Positions 16,891 through 26,297 of a stretch of 64,000 nt of DNA are shown one piece after another. The position numbers and the translations under genes were made by a program. Under the pieces are notes generated by a model. The model saw nothing but the letters and a program-made list of their open reading frames with translations. It did no database searches and was not told the DNA's origin. Within the stretch, counting starts at the first letter, position 1. Each line of letters opens with the position of its first letter. Source of the stretch: Patiriisocius marinistellae (GTDB lineage: Bacteria; Bacteroidota; Bacteroidia; Flavobacteriales; Flavobacteriaceae); the NCBI RefSeq assembly GCF_009014635.1, contig NZ_BKCF01000005.1:1-64000 (forward strand), written 5' to 3'.

Positions 16891-17907
16891 ATGAAAATAG
16901 TAGTTACTGGAGGTTTAGGTTTTATAGGCTCTCATGTAGTTGTTGAATTGCAACAAAAAGGATTTGAGGTTGTTATTATCGATAACCTATCAAACGCCGA
17001 TAAAAATGTGCTTAATGGTATTGCCGAAATTACTGGTATCACTCCCGTTTTTGAAGAACTAGACTTGCGAGATAAAGACTCTGTTGTTGATTTCTTTTCT
17101 AGATATACTAAAATTGATGGCGTAATACATTTTGCTGCTTCAAAAGCAGTGGGCGAAAGTGTTGAAAATCCATTATTGTATTATGAAAATAACTTGAATA
17201 CGTTAGTTTATGTATTACAAGAAATGCAGAAAAAGGAAAACGCTAATTTTATATTCAGCTCCTCTTGTACCGTTTATGGACAGGCAGATATAATGCCTAT
17301 AACAGAAAACGCACCAGTAAAACCAGCCGAATCTCCCTACGGAAACACAAAGCAAATAGGGGAGGAGATTATTAAAGATGTTTGTAACGTAACACCTAGT
17401 TTAAAGGCAATTGCTCTTAGATACTTTAACCCAATTGGAGCTCATAAAAGTGCAATTATTGGTGAATTACCAATAGGTACACCACAAAATTTAGTTCCAT
17501 ACATTATGCAAACCGCAACTGGACAACGAGAACAACTTTCTGTCTTTGGAGATGATTATCCTACGCCAGATGGCACAGCAATACGAGATTATATTCATGT
17601 AGTAGATCTAGCTAAAGCACATGTTGTGGCGCTTGAAAAATTATTAAAGAATGATATGCAATCTAATTTTGATTTTTTCAATATTGGAACCGGAAAAGGA
17701 AGCTCAGTAATTAAAGTTGTAAATACTTTTAAAAAAGTAACAGGAACTAATTTAAATTATAAAATAGTTGCTCGCCGTAAAGGTGATGTTGTTGAAGCGT
17801 ATGCAAATACAACAAAGGCGAAGAGTATTTTAGGTTGGCAAACCGAGTTAACATTAGAGGATGCATTAGCTGATGCATGGAGGTGGGAGCAGAAAATTAG
17901 TTCTTAA
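16891..17907 (+). CDS. galE: UDP-glucose 4-epimerase
   Basis: 338 residues from the ATG at 16891 (an in-frame TTG two codons earlier is less likely). Rossmann NAD motif VTGGLGFIGSHVVVELQ, catalytic SSSCTVYG and YGNTKQ (YxxxK), substrate-side RYFNPIGAH and the terminal GWQTELTLEDALADAWRWE. Interconverts UDP-glucose and UDP-galactose for surface polysaccharide. It appears to stand alone, with no galactose-use genes nearby, which favours a role in LPS or exopolysaccharide precursors. Confidence 0.95.
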   Translation: MKIVVTGGLGFIGSHVVVELQQKGFEVVIIDNLSNADKNVLNGIAEITGITPVFEELDLRDKDSVVDFFSRYTKIDGVIHFAASKAVGESVENPLLYYENNLNTLVYVLQEMQKKENANFIFSSSCTVYGQADIMPITENAPVKPAESPYGNTKQIGEEIIKDVCNVTPSLKAIALRYFNPIGAHKSAIIGELPIGTPQNLVPYIMQTATGQREQLSVFGDDYPTPDGTAIRDYIHVVDLAKAHVVALEKLLKNDMQSNFDFFNIGTGKGSSVIKVVNTFKKVTGTNLNYKIVARRKGDVVEAYANTTKAKSILGWQTELTLEDALADAWRWEQKISS

Positions 17908-17965
17908 ATTATAATTTCATTCTGTTTTAATCAATAATAGTTTAGTTGTTTAAAAAACCTTTTAT

Positions 17966-19231
17966 ATGGATTACTTTTTAATAATTACAGTATTGGTTTT
18001 TTTGGCTGCAGCATTTGGATATACAAATGTTCGGTTTTTGAAGTTACCTAATACAATTGGATTAATGTTGATTACTATTTTATTCACTTTTGCGGTGTTT
18101 ATTTTAAGTTATATTGACGATTCTTTATTAAACGCAGAACGATATATAATAACACAGATTGATTTTAAAAAAGTATTGCTAGATATTATGCTTAGCTTTT
18201 TACTTTTTGCTGGTGCATTACATACAAATTTTGACGAGTTAAAAACACAAAGATGGCCAGTGCTTTTGTTTTCCACAGTAGGAGTAATTGTTTCAACATT
18301 CTTAGTGGGAACAGCTATGTTTTATGTGTTACAAATTTTAAGCTTTAATATAGAGTTTATACATTGTTTGTTATTTGGGGCTTTAATCTCTCCAACAGAT
18401 CCAATTGCAGTATTAGGAATTTTAAAAAAGGCGGGAGTTCCTAAAAAATTAGAAGCTAAAATTGTAGGAGAGTCTCTATTTAATGATGGTGTAGGAGTAG
18501 TTGTTTTCTTAACTATTTTTCAAATTGCAGAATTAGATAAAAATGGCACAATAAATCCAATGGATGTGGTGGTATTGTTTTCTCAAGAAGTTTTAGGCGG
18601 AATATTATTAGGACTACTATTAGGGTATATAACATATAGACTTTTAAAATCAATTAACGACTATGACATTGAGGTCATAATTACTCTTGCAACAGTAATG
18701 GTTGGAACTGCTATAGCTCAAAAACTTCATCTTTCAGCACCATTAGCTATGGTTACAGCAGGGCTTTTTGTAGGTAATGATATAATTCGTCAGAGGTCAA
18801 TGTCTCACACTACAGAAACCTACGTTGATAAATTTTGGGAGCTAATAGATATTTTATTAAACACCATCCTTTTTGTATTAATAGGTATGGAAATACTAGT
18901 CCTTACTTTTTCATTAAATTACATTATTGCTGGATTTTTGGCAATTCCAATAATATTAGCATGTCGCTATGTGTCCTTACTCTTACCAATTAGTATCTTC
19001 AGAAAAAAATTAAAATTTATACCTAAAACCAACTTAATAATGACTTGGGGTGGACTTAGAGGAGGTATTTCTATAGCACTCGCACTAGGATTGACAGAAA
19101 CAATGGAGCGGGATTTATTTGTTGTAATTACATATGTGGTTGTTGTGTTTTCAATTTTGGTTCAAGGACTTACGGTAGGTGCTTTGGTGAAACGAGTGCG
19201 GGTAAAATATATGCATGAAATAGAAAATTAG
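17966..19231 (+). CDS. CPA1-type Na+(K+)/H+ antiporter
   Basis: 421 residues with about 12 hydrophobic segments. Hallmarks of the Na_H_Exchanger family: ALISPTDPIAVLGILKKAGVPKKL in the fifth helix and KIVGESLFNDGVGVVVFLTIF (the two acidic residues of the ion site), then MTWGGLRGGISIALALGL. An inner-membrane exchanger for sodium or potassium against protons, expected in a marine bacterium. There is no long cytoplasmic C-terminal domain. Confidence 0.92.
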   Translation: MDYFLIITVLVFLAAAFGYTNVRFLKLPNTIGLMLITILFTFAVFILSYIDDSLLNAERYIITQIDFKKVLLDIMLSFLLFAGALHTNFDELKTQRWPVLLFSTVGVIVSTFLVGTAMFYVLQILSFNIEFIHCLLFGALISPTDPIAVLGILKKAGVPKKLEAKIVGESLFNDGVGVVVFLTIFQIAELDKNGTINPMDVVVLFSQEVLGGILLGLLLGYITYRLLKSINDYDIEVIITLATVMVGTAIAQKLHLSAPLAMVTAGLFVGNDIIRQRSMSHTTETYVDKFWELIDILLNTILFVLIGMEILVLTFSLNYIIAGFLAIPIILACRYVSLLLPISIFRKKLKFIPKTNLIMTWGGLRGGISIALALGLTETMERDLFVVITYVVVVFSILVQGLTVGALVKRVRVKYMHEIEN

Positions 19232-19246
19232 TCATTTATTATAAAA

Positions 19247-19279
19247 TTGCCTTAGCAATTTTTAAAGTAGTTATCTTTG
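19247..19279 (+). promoter_or_regulatory. Promoter of era (TTG-N22-TATCTTTG)
   Basis: TTG at 19247-19249 and TATCTTTG at 19272-19279. The start codon at 19284 begins only 4 bases downstream, implying a leaderless transcript. Confidence 0.65.
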
Positions 19280-19283
19280 CACT

Positions 19284-20186
19284 ATGGAAGAAACTACAGT
19301 ACAACATAAAGCTGGATTTGTAAATATTATAGGAAACCCTAATGTGGGTAAAAGTACCTTAATGAATGCCTTTGTAGGCGAACGACTCTCTATAATTACT
19401 TCAAAAGCACAAACCACACGTCATAGAATTTTAGGAATTGTAAATGGTGATAACTTTCAGATGTTACTTAGCGACACTCCAGGAATTATAAAACCTGCGT
19501 ATGAGCTACAATCAAATATGATGGACTTTGTAAAAAGTGCGTTTGAAGATGCAGATGTATTACTTTACATAGTTGAGCTTGGAGAAAAGGAGTTAAAGGA
19601 TGAGGCGTTTTTCAACAAAATTAAAGCAAGCAAAATTCCCGTTTTATTATTACTTAATAAAATTGATAAAGGGAATGAAGTGTTGTTAAAAGAAGCTTTA
19701 GAACATTGGGGAGAAAAAGTGCCTAATGCAGAGATTTTTGCGATATCTGCTTTACAAAACTTTGGCGTAGCCGAAGTCTTTACTCGTATTATAGAACTGC
19801 TTCCAGACTCACCTCCATTTTATCCTAAAGATCAATTAACAGATAAGCCAGAACGGTTTTTTGTAAACGAAACTATCCGAGAGAAAATATTGATTCATTA
19901 TAAAAAAGAGATTCCTTATTCTGTAGAGATTGATACAGAAGAGTTTTTTGAAGATGAAGATATTATTCGTATTAGAGCTGTGATTATGGTGGAGCGTGAT
20001 TCTCAAAAGGGGATTATCATTGGTCACAAAGGGGAAGCTATCAAACGCGTGGGGATTGAAGCAAGAAAAGACCTTGAAAAGTTCTTCGGAAAACAAATAC
20101 ACTTGGAAACATATGTAAAAGTGAATAAAAACTGGAGAAGCGATGTGAGACAGTTGAGGCGTTTTGGGTATAATAACAAAGGATAG
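19284..20186 (+). CDS. era: GTPase Era
   Basis: 300 residues. G1 GNPNVGKSTLMNAF, switch region TSKAQTTRHRILGI, G3 SDTPG, G4 LLNKID, and a C-terminal KH RNA-binding domain with GHKGEAIKRVGIEARKDLEKFFG. Binds 16S rRNA and helps 30S maturation at the inner face of the membrane. It has its own promoter directly upstream. Another ribosome GTPase gene (der) follows after the disrupted M90 peptidase gene. Confidence 0.97.
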   Translation: MEETTVQHKAGFVNIIGNPNVGKSTLMNAFVGERLSIITSKAQTTRHRILGIVNGDNFQMLLSDTPGIIKPAYELQSNMMDFVKSAFEDADVLLYIVELGEKELKDEAFFNKIKASKIPVLLLLNKIDKGNEVLLKEALEHWGEKVPNAEIFAISALQNFGVAEVFTRIIELLPDSPPFYPKDQLTDKPERFFVNETIREKILIHYKKEIPYSVEIDTEEFFEDEDIIRIRAVIMVERDSQKGIIIGHKGEAIKRVGIEARKDLEKFFGKQIHLETYVKVNKNWRSDVRQLRRFGYNNKG

Positions 20187-20253
20187 TTAATTTTTATTCC
20201 TTGTCAATCTTAGTTTATTTTAAAATTAGGTTGCTAGTATTAGTTTAATTTTC

Positions 20254-20271
20254 TTCAAAGTATACTTTGAA
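20254..20271. promoter_or_regulatory. Perfect 18-base palindrome before the M90 peptidase gene
   Basis: TTCAAAGTA is followed immediately by TACTTTGAA. It lies 34 bases before the likely ATG at 20306, the right distance for an operator overlapping the promoter. The regulator is unknown. Confidence 0.45.
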
Positions 20272-20305
20272 AGTTTTTGATTTACTAAAGTTTAAATCTA
20301 TTTAT

Positions 20306-21076
20306 ATGCTTCTCCCAATAATTCTATTTGTTCTACTCGTTATTTTTGCTATCTACGCGTTTAGTACTTTAAAAAGCAAGGCTGTGCAAAAATTTCCGAA
20401 GGAATGGGACAAAGCATTGTTAAATCGTGTGCAGTTTTATAAAAATCTATCTGAGGAAAAAAGAAAGGTTTTCAAAAAACGAATGATGGCTTTTTTAAGT
20501 GAAATCAATATTGAAGGTGTTAAAACACAAGTAACAGAAGAAGATAGAATGCTAATTGCTGCAAGTGCAGTAATACCCGTTTTTGGATTTGGTGATTGGC
20601 GTTACAATAACTTGAGTAGCATACTCATTTATCCAGATAATTTTACTGAAGATTTAGAATTTACAGGCTAGGGTAATCAACGCATGATTGCAGGTCTGGT
20701 AGGAACGGGACGGTTTGAAAAGCAAATGATCTTGTCAAAAAGAGCAATTCATCATGCATTTGAAAACAACACAGACAAGCACAATACACCCGTACATGAG
20801 TTTGTGCATTTGCTTGATAAGCTTGATGGTGAAACAGATGGCATTCCAGAACGCTTGTTGGAACATAAGTATATCATACCTTGGACAAAATTAATGCATG
20901 ATGAAATGGAGTCCATTAATAATAATGAAAGCGACATTAGAAAATATGGAGGAACAAATCAAGGCGAATTCTTTGCGGTTGTAAGCGAATATTTTTTTGA
21001 ACGTCCAGACCTCTTTGAAAAAAAACATCCAGAATTATACCAGATGCTTGTGAGGTGCTTTCAACAAAAACCTTAA
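20306..21076 (+). pseudogene. M90 (MtfA-like) zinc metallopeptidase interrupted by one in-frame TAG
   Basis: Two stretches, ending at 20671 and resuming after it, are in the same frame (20267 and 20684 differ by 417 = 139 codons) and are separated only by TAG at 20669-20671. The N-terminal part has a membrane anchor (LLPIILFVLLVIFAIYAF), then FPKEWDKALLNRVQFYKNL, ALAA-like and VFGFGDWRYNN. The C-terminal part holds the zinc motif HEFVHLLDKLDG (HExxH) and the downstream Glu in QGEFFAVVSEYFFE. Together they match the whole MtfA/M90 family, about 256 codons. No other lesion is seen, so the stop is recent, a read error, or read through. The start is ATG 20306; a TTG at 20267 is possible. Confidence 0.85.
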
Positions 21077-21241
21077 AAATATGTTGTTTAGCTTTTAAAC
21101 ATAGCATACATATTGAGTTTTTTCTAATGAATAATATTTCCGAAGAAAGTCAGAATAATCTTTAATTTCGCTTACATTTTTAGCTTTATAAAGTTTAAGT
21201 AGAACTACCTGTTATACATGGTTTTTCTGTCAAATAAAGAG

Positions 21242-21249
21242 TATTTTTG
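21242..21249 (+). promoter_or_regulatory. -7 box TATTTTTG of der
   Basis: Exact TAnnTTTG match 23 bases before the der ATG. No TTG sits at the expected spacing upstream. Confidence 0.5.
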
Positions 21250-21272
21250 CAAACTATTAAATTTGATGAATT

Positions 21273-22574
21273 ATGAGTATAGTTGCTATCGTAGGACGCC
21301 CTAATGTGGGAAAATCTACTTTTTTTAATCGGTTGATACAAAGGAGAGAAGCCATTGTTGATGCTGTGAGTGGGGTTACACGAGACCGCCATTATGGGAA
21401 AAGTGATTGGAATGGGAAAGAATTTTCTGTGATTGATACTGGAGGTTATGTGAAAGGTAGTGATGATGTTTTTGAAGCCGAAATAGATAAACAAGTAGAA
21501 CTTGCCATTGATGAAGCTGATGCTATTATCTTCATGGTAGAAGTAGAAGCGGGAGTTACAGGAATGGATGAGGAAGTAGCCCGTTTACTTAGAAAATCTA
21601 AAAAGCCTGTCTTCTTAGCCGTTAATAAAGTGGATAATGGACAGCGTGCTCAAGATGCTGTTGAGTTTTATTCCTTAGGTTTTGAGAATTTTTATACTAT
21701 TTCGAGTATTAATGGAAGTGGGAGTGGAGAGCTGCTGGATGATTTAATAAAAGCATTGCCAGAGCAAGAACAAAAAACTGAAGATGCATTACCACGTTTT
21801 GCTGTAGTAGGAAGACCTAATGCTGGAAAATCATCATTTATAAATGCTTTAATTGGTGAGGAGCGTTACATAGTAACAGATATTGCGGGAACAACAAGAG
21901 ATAGTATTGATACAAAATACAACCGTTTTGGGTTTGAGTTTAATCTTGTTGATACTGCAGGAATTAGAAAAAAACGAAAAGTTAAAGAAGACTTGGAGTT
22001 TTATTCTGTAATGCGAAGTGTACGCGCTATAGAACATAGTGATGTTATTATTCTTGTTTTTGACGCCGAACGTGGATTTGACGGTCAAGTACAAAAAATA
22101 TTTTGGCTAGCACATCGCAACAATAAAGGTGTTGTAATACTGGCTAACAAATGGGATTTAATTGAAAAAGATACTAAGAGCGCTAAGGAATTTGAAACTT
22201 ATATTCGTCGACAATGTGAACCTTTTACAGATGTGCCTATTGTTTTTATGTCAGTTTTAAACAAACAGCGCATTTTCAAAGCTATTGAAACAGCTGTTGA
22301 GGTTTATGAGAATAGAAGTAAGAGGATAAAAACGAGTGAGCTAAACGATACGTTGTTGCCAATTATTGACAGAACGCCACCTCCACAGCACAAAGGAAAA
22401 TATGTAAAAATTAAATACATTACACAATTGCCTACACCGCACCCGTGTTTTGCGTTTTTTGCAAACTTGCCTCAATATATAAAGGACCCATATAAGCGTT
22501 ATCTTGAAAATCAATTACGTAAAGAGTTTGATTTTAATGGTGTACCTGTAACTGTTTATATTCGTAAAAAATAA
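21273..22574 (+). CDS. der: GTPase Der (EngA)
   Basis: 433 residues with the diagnostic tandem GTPase domains: [14 protein letters not shown] (residues ~8-21) with DTGG and NKVD, and [14 protein letters not shown] (~183-196) with DTAG and NKWD. A KH-like domain (~350-433) contains [17 protein letters not shown]. Required for 50S ribosome assembly. Its stop is 2 bases from the GTG start of the next gene, so that gene probably depends on der transcription. Confidence 0.97.
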   Translation: MSIVAIVGRPNVGKSTFFNRLIQRREAIVDAVSGVTRDRHYGKSDWNGKEFSVIDTGGYVKGSDDVFEAEIDKQVELAIDEADAIIFMVEVEAGVTGMDEEVARLLRKSKKPVFLAVNKVDNGQRAQDAVEFYSLGFENFYTISSINGSGSGELLDDLIKALPEQEQKTEDALPRFAVVGRPNAGKSSFINALIGEERYIVTDIAGTTRDSIDTKYNRFGFEFNLVDTAGIRKKRKVKEDLEFYSVMRSVRAIEHSDVIILVFDAERGFDGQVQKIFWLAHRNNKGVVILANKWDLIEKDTKSAKEFETYIRRQCEPFTDVPIVFMSVLNKQRIFKAIETAVEVYENRSKRIKTSELNDTLLPIIDRTPPPQHKGKYVKIKYITQLPTPHPCFAFFANLPQYIKDPYKRYLENQLRKEFDFNGVPVTVYIRKK

Positions 22575-22576
22575 CT

Positions 22577-23185
22577 GTGCGTTTCATTGCTATTATAGTC
22601 TCTTTTTTATGTGTTGTTTTTTTTATGAGTTGTAATAATATAGCCGAAAAAAACAACAACGAAGTCCTTGATGCCTCCAAAAAAATAAATATTAGTCTTG
22701 AAAAAGCAAACATTGAAAGCCAAAGCGTTAATGATGCTACCTTACAAATAGCAATCAAAGAATACCCTTTATATTCAACACAGCTAATTCAAGTTTCAAA
22801 GGCAAGTGAACAATTAAGGTTAGTAATTGACTCATTAAAATCTAACGGACTTGAATTAAGTGAAAACTATCAAGAAATGAACGGTTCAAAGTATTATGAT
22901 ACGTTGTTTTTTGAAGGGGATAATATTTCAGAAAAGGGCCAAACTCTAGTGAGTGCTATCGAAAATTATAGACATACGCTACGTTCAAATTTTAGGGATA
23001 GGATGCCTCAATTTATAAAAACGGTCCAACCACTTTTTACAACTCACAGTATTAATGGTAAATTATGGCTTGTATATCATTTTAAAGGATTCTCAACAAT
23101 TACAACAATTACAAAACTCACTCAAATAGAGGCAGATATAGTGCAAACCAATAATAGACTGGTTGATATGATATCTCAAATGTAA
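22577..23185 (+). CDS. Lipoprotein resembling the GldM periplasmic N-domain
   Basis: 202 residues from GTG 22577, directly after der. Lipobox FFMSC (Cys ~18), then an all-helical region whose landmarks match the first periplasmic domain of gliding protein GldM: EVLDASKKINISLEKAN, YYDTLFFEGDNISEKG, and the near-terminal WLVYHFKGFSTITTITKL with TQIEADI. GldM is an inner-membrane T9SS motor component with one helix and four periplasmic domains. Here only the first domain is kept, on a lipid anchor in place of the helix. The similarity is by eye from memory of GldM; role unknown. Confidence 0.7.
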   Translation: MRFIAIIVSFLCVVFFMSCNNIAEKNNNEVLDASKKINISLEKANIESQSVNDATLQIAIKEYPLYSTQLIQVSKASEQLRLVIDSLKSNGLELSENYQEMNGSKYYDTLFFEGDNISEKGQTLVSAIENYRHTLRSNFRDRMPQFIKTVQPLFTTHSINGKLWLVYHFKGFSTITTITKLTQIEADIVQTNNRLVDMISQM

Positions 23186-23273
23186 CATTAGTTTAGATAG
23201 CTTGTTTGTTTTATATCGCGGCAACAATTATTTGTTTAAACCGTTGTTTTATAGTCAATCAAAAATCAATCGC

Positions 23274-26039
23274 ATGCGCTTACTAACCTTAACGCTATTT
23301 TTTTTCACATCCATAATATTTGCTCAAGAGTTTATTATTGAGGGTTCCCTTACAGATGCACAAAGTGGTGTTCCTCTAGAATCTGCAACAGTCTATGCAG
23401 AGAAAATTCAAGATTCAACCTTAGTAACATATACTATAAGTGATCAAAATGGATATTTTAAATTAATTGGGAATTCTGGAGCAAAAGAGGTAAATGTCAA
23501 TATTAGCTTTATAGGTTATGAAGGTTACTTGAAAAAAGTTTCAATAAAAGATAGAATTGTAAACTTAGAAAATATAAAAATGTTGCCTTCTTCTGAAAAA
23601 CTAGACGGTATAACCATCACCGCAAAGCGAGCACCTGTAACAATCAAAAAAGATACATTAGAGTTTAACGTAGCATCTTTTAAAACTAAGAAAGATGCAA
23701 ATGTAGAGGATCTTTTAAAAGAACTTCCTGGCGTTGAGGTAGACAGTGAAGGGAATATTACTGTTAATGGAAAACCAGTAAATAAAATTCTAGTAAACGG
23801 GAAACCATTCTTTGGAGATGACCCAACCATTGCCACCCGAAATCTTACTAAAGAGATAGTTGATAAAATTCAAGTAACAGATACAAAAACGGATAGCGAA
23901 GCATTTGCTGGAGAAGCTGGTGATGATGAAAATAAGACCATCAATATTACAATTGATGAAGAAAAAAATAAAGGAATCTTTGGAAGAGTTGCAGCTGGAG
24001 GAGGTACTGATGAAAGGTTTGAATATGCAGGGCTAATTAATTATTTTGATAATGAATTAAGAGTAAGTGCGCTAGGAGGTGGTAATAATACAAATTCGCC
24101 TGGGTTTAGCTTTGGAGAATTAGATAAAATGTTTGGTGGCGCTCGGTATGTTTCTATGAACAGTAACGGGGCTATTAATTACGGAGGGCGCAATTTTGGA
24201 GGAGGACAAGGAATTACAAACTCAAGAGTAGGTGGTGCTAATTTTGCAGATGAGCTGGGTAAAGAGACAGAAATTTCCGCAGACTATTTTTATTCAGCAT
24301 CAAATTCGTTTAATAACGAAATTAGAAATAGAGAAAATATCCTTCCAGATGATAGGTTTATTTCAAACAGTGCTTCAAGTTCAAAGAGTGAAACTGATGG
24401 TCACAATGTAAATGTCTCATTCAAAACTGAAATAGACAGCACATTTCAGATTGAAATAAGACCCCAATTTAATTATAGTAAGGGGGTAAGTGCATATAGT
24501 GATACTGAAACTTCTAGTAGATTAAACGGGGATATAACAAACCAATCAAGCACTAATAGATTAAGTGAGAGCAAAAATTCTTCTTTTGAAAATAGACTAG
24601 AACTCACAAAAAAATATGGTGCTAATGGCGGGTTTTTTAGAATACGATTTAATAACGATGTTTCTAAAGATGAAAATGATGACGAGCTGCAAAGTAATAC
24701 AGAGATTTTTGGCGATGACCCTAATACCATTATAAGAAATCAACGCACTGACGGTGAACAAAAGAATAGTGGGTTTGAGGTACAAACAAGATTAAGGTAT
24801 CCTATATTTTCAAAAAAATTGTACCTTGAAGGTACATATACTTACGAAACTGATGACAGAGAGGATAAACAGAGTGTTTTTGATTTTGATGAAGGTACTC
24901 AAACCTATGGTCTATTTAATATTGAGCAAAGCACAGATTTTAATAACAAAAATAAGAGTTCTAAACCAGAGATTGGGTTGACATTTAGAGGCGAAAACTT
25001 TAATATTTCAGCAAATGTAGGATACGTCTCTAGAAAATTAGAGAGTGATGACCAAGTAAGGAATGTAACTTTTAAAAATGACTTTGACGCCATCGAAGCA
25101 GGGCTGAGGTCAAGCTATTCCTTTACTAAAAAGCTTCACAGTTGGATGGGGTATAGGCTAAGTAACAACGCACCTTCAGTGGGGCAGTTGTCGCCTTATG
25201 TGAATGTTACAAACCCACTTAACATTAGGACTGGAAATCCAGATTTAAAACCTACAAACCGTCATAGCATTTATGCTGGAGTGAATAATTATGATTATCA
25301 AACCAAGTCTGGGTTTTTTGGTTATTTAAATGGTAGTTTGAGTAACGATAATGTAGTTTCAAAAACCACAACAGATGAAAATTTTGTTAGAACTACAACA
25401 TTTACAAATGTGGATGGCGTTTATGATTACAACGCAAATCTAGGGTGGAATAAATCAAAACAATTAGATAGTATTCGCACCGTTAAATTAAATTTAGTTT
25501 TAAATTTCTATGGAAATAAAACCGTCAATTTTAATAATGAAATTCAATATGATAGTCGTACAATAACTTTTAGTCCCAAAGTAGGAATAGGTTTTACTTG
25601 GAAAGATTTATTTACAATAGAACCAACATACTCAATTAGTTCAAGTAAAAATACATTTGATCTTGTCGCTTTTGAAGATGAGACATACTTACAGCATACT
25701 TTAGAATTGGAAACTAATTTTACATATCCTGAAAGGTTTGAGTGGAACAATGATATTAATTATAATTATAATCCAGACGTTGCAGATGGTTTTCAAAAAA
25801 GTGCTGTTTTTTGGAACACCTCAGTTTCATATTCAGTCATCAATAATAAAGGGTTGTTAACCCTAAAAGCATACGATTTGCTAAACCAGAATACAAATGC
25901 TCGCCGCACCTCCACAGCAGATTATATTCAAGATATTCAAAGCACCGTATTACAACGATACTTTATGCTAAGCTTTAGTTATAAGTTTAATACTTTAGGC
26001 AAGAAGGGTGAGACTGATGATAATGGCTGGTGGGATTAA
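23274..26039 (+). CDS. Outer-membrane beta-barrel receptor with CarboxypepD_reg-like N-domain
   Basis: About 921 residues from ATG 23274 (an in-frame TTG at 23202 adds 24 residues before the signal peptide, which is less natural). Signal peptide ending in IIFAQ; a carboxypeptidase regulatory-like domain (IIEGSLTDAQSGVPLESATVY); a plug-like section (IKKDTLEFNVASFKTKKDANVEDLL, NGKPVNKILVNGKPFFGDDP); then a long barrel ending in the aromatic strand RYFMLSFSYKFN. Matches the outer membrane beta-barrel family (PF14905) related to TonB-dependent transporters. No TonB box was identified. Substrate unknown. Confidence 0.88.
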   Translation: MRLLTLTLFFFTSIIFAQEFIIEGSLTDAQSGVPLESATVYAEKIQDSTLVTYTISDQNGYFKLIGNSGAKEVNVNISFIGYEGYLKKVSIKDRIVNLENIKMLPSSEKLDGITITAKRAPVTIKKDTLEFNVASFKTKKDANVEDLLKELPGVEVDSEGNITVNGKPVNKILVNGKPFFGDDPTIATRNLTKEIVDKIQVTDTKTDSEAFAGEAGDDENKTINITIDEEKNKGIFGRVAAGGGTDERFEYAGLINYFDNELRVSALGGGNNTNSPGFSFGELDKMFGGARYVSMNSNGAINYGGRNFGGGQGITNSRVGGANFADELGKETEISADYFYSASNSFNNEIRNRENILPDDRFISNSASSSKSETDGHNVNVSFKTEIDSTFQIEIRPQFNYSKGVSAYSDTETSSRLNGDITNQSSTNRLSESKNSSFENRLELTKKYGANGGFFRIRFNNDVSKDENDDELQSNTEIFGDDPNTIIRNQRTDGEQKNSGFEVQTRLRYPIFSKKLYLEGTYTYETDDREDKQSVFDFDEGTQTYGLFNIEQSTDFNNKNKSSKPEIGLTFRGENFNISANVGYVSRKLESDDQVRNVTFKNDFDAIEAGLRSSYSFTKKLHSWMGYRLSNNAPSVGQLSPYVNVTNPLNIRTGNPDLKPTNRHSIYAGVNNYDYQTKSGFFGYLNGSLSNDNVVSKTTTDENFVRTTTFTNVDGVYDYNANLGWNKSKQLDSIRTVKLNLVLNFYGNKTVNFNNEIQYDSRTITFSPKVGIGFTWKDLFTIEPTYSISSSKNTFDLVAFEDETYLQHTLELETNFTYPERFEWNNDINYNYNPDVADGFQKSAVFWNTSVSYSVINNKGLLTLKAYDLLNQNTNARRTSTADYIQDIQSTVLQRYFMLSFSYKFNTLGKKGETDDNGWWD

Positions 26040-26297
26040 TATTGAATAGTGAAAAATATAGATAGGCGGTTTCTTTTTAAATGATTTATAATTTTAAAGA
26101 GTTGAGGGATTTTTTGAATGGACTTTTTACTTCGGAAATTTGACTACGGGAAGCAAGTACAATTTATTAAAATTTGTTGACACAATTTAAAATTAGAATC
26201 AAAGTCACCACTTATTTTTAATCAACCACCGCCACTTTTTTTGAAGTAGTTTATTTTATAATTGACATAGGTTTTTTTGAGTACTATTTAGTTAAAA

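Noticed and set aside
26040-26297. 258-base space after the barrel gene, checked for RNA genes
   Set aside because: No tRNA-like fold or riboswitch pattern seen; only one CTTCGGAAAT copy at 26130.
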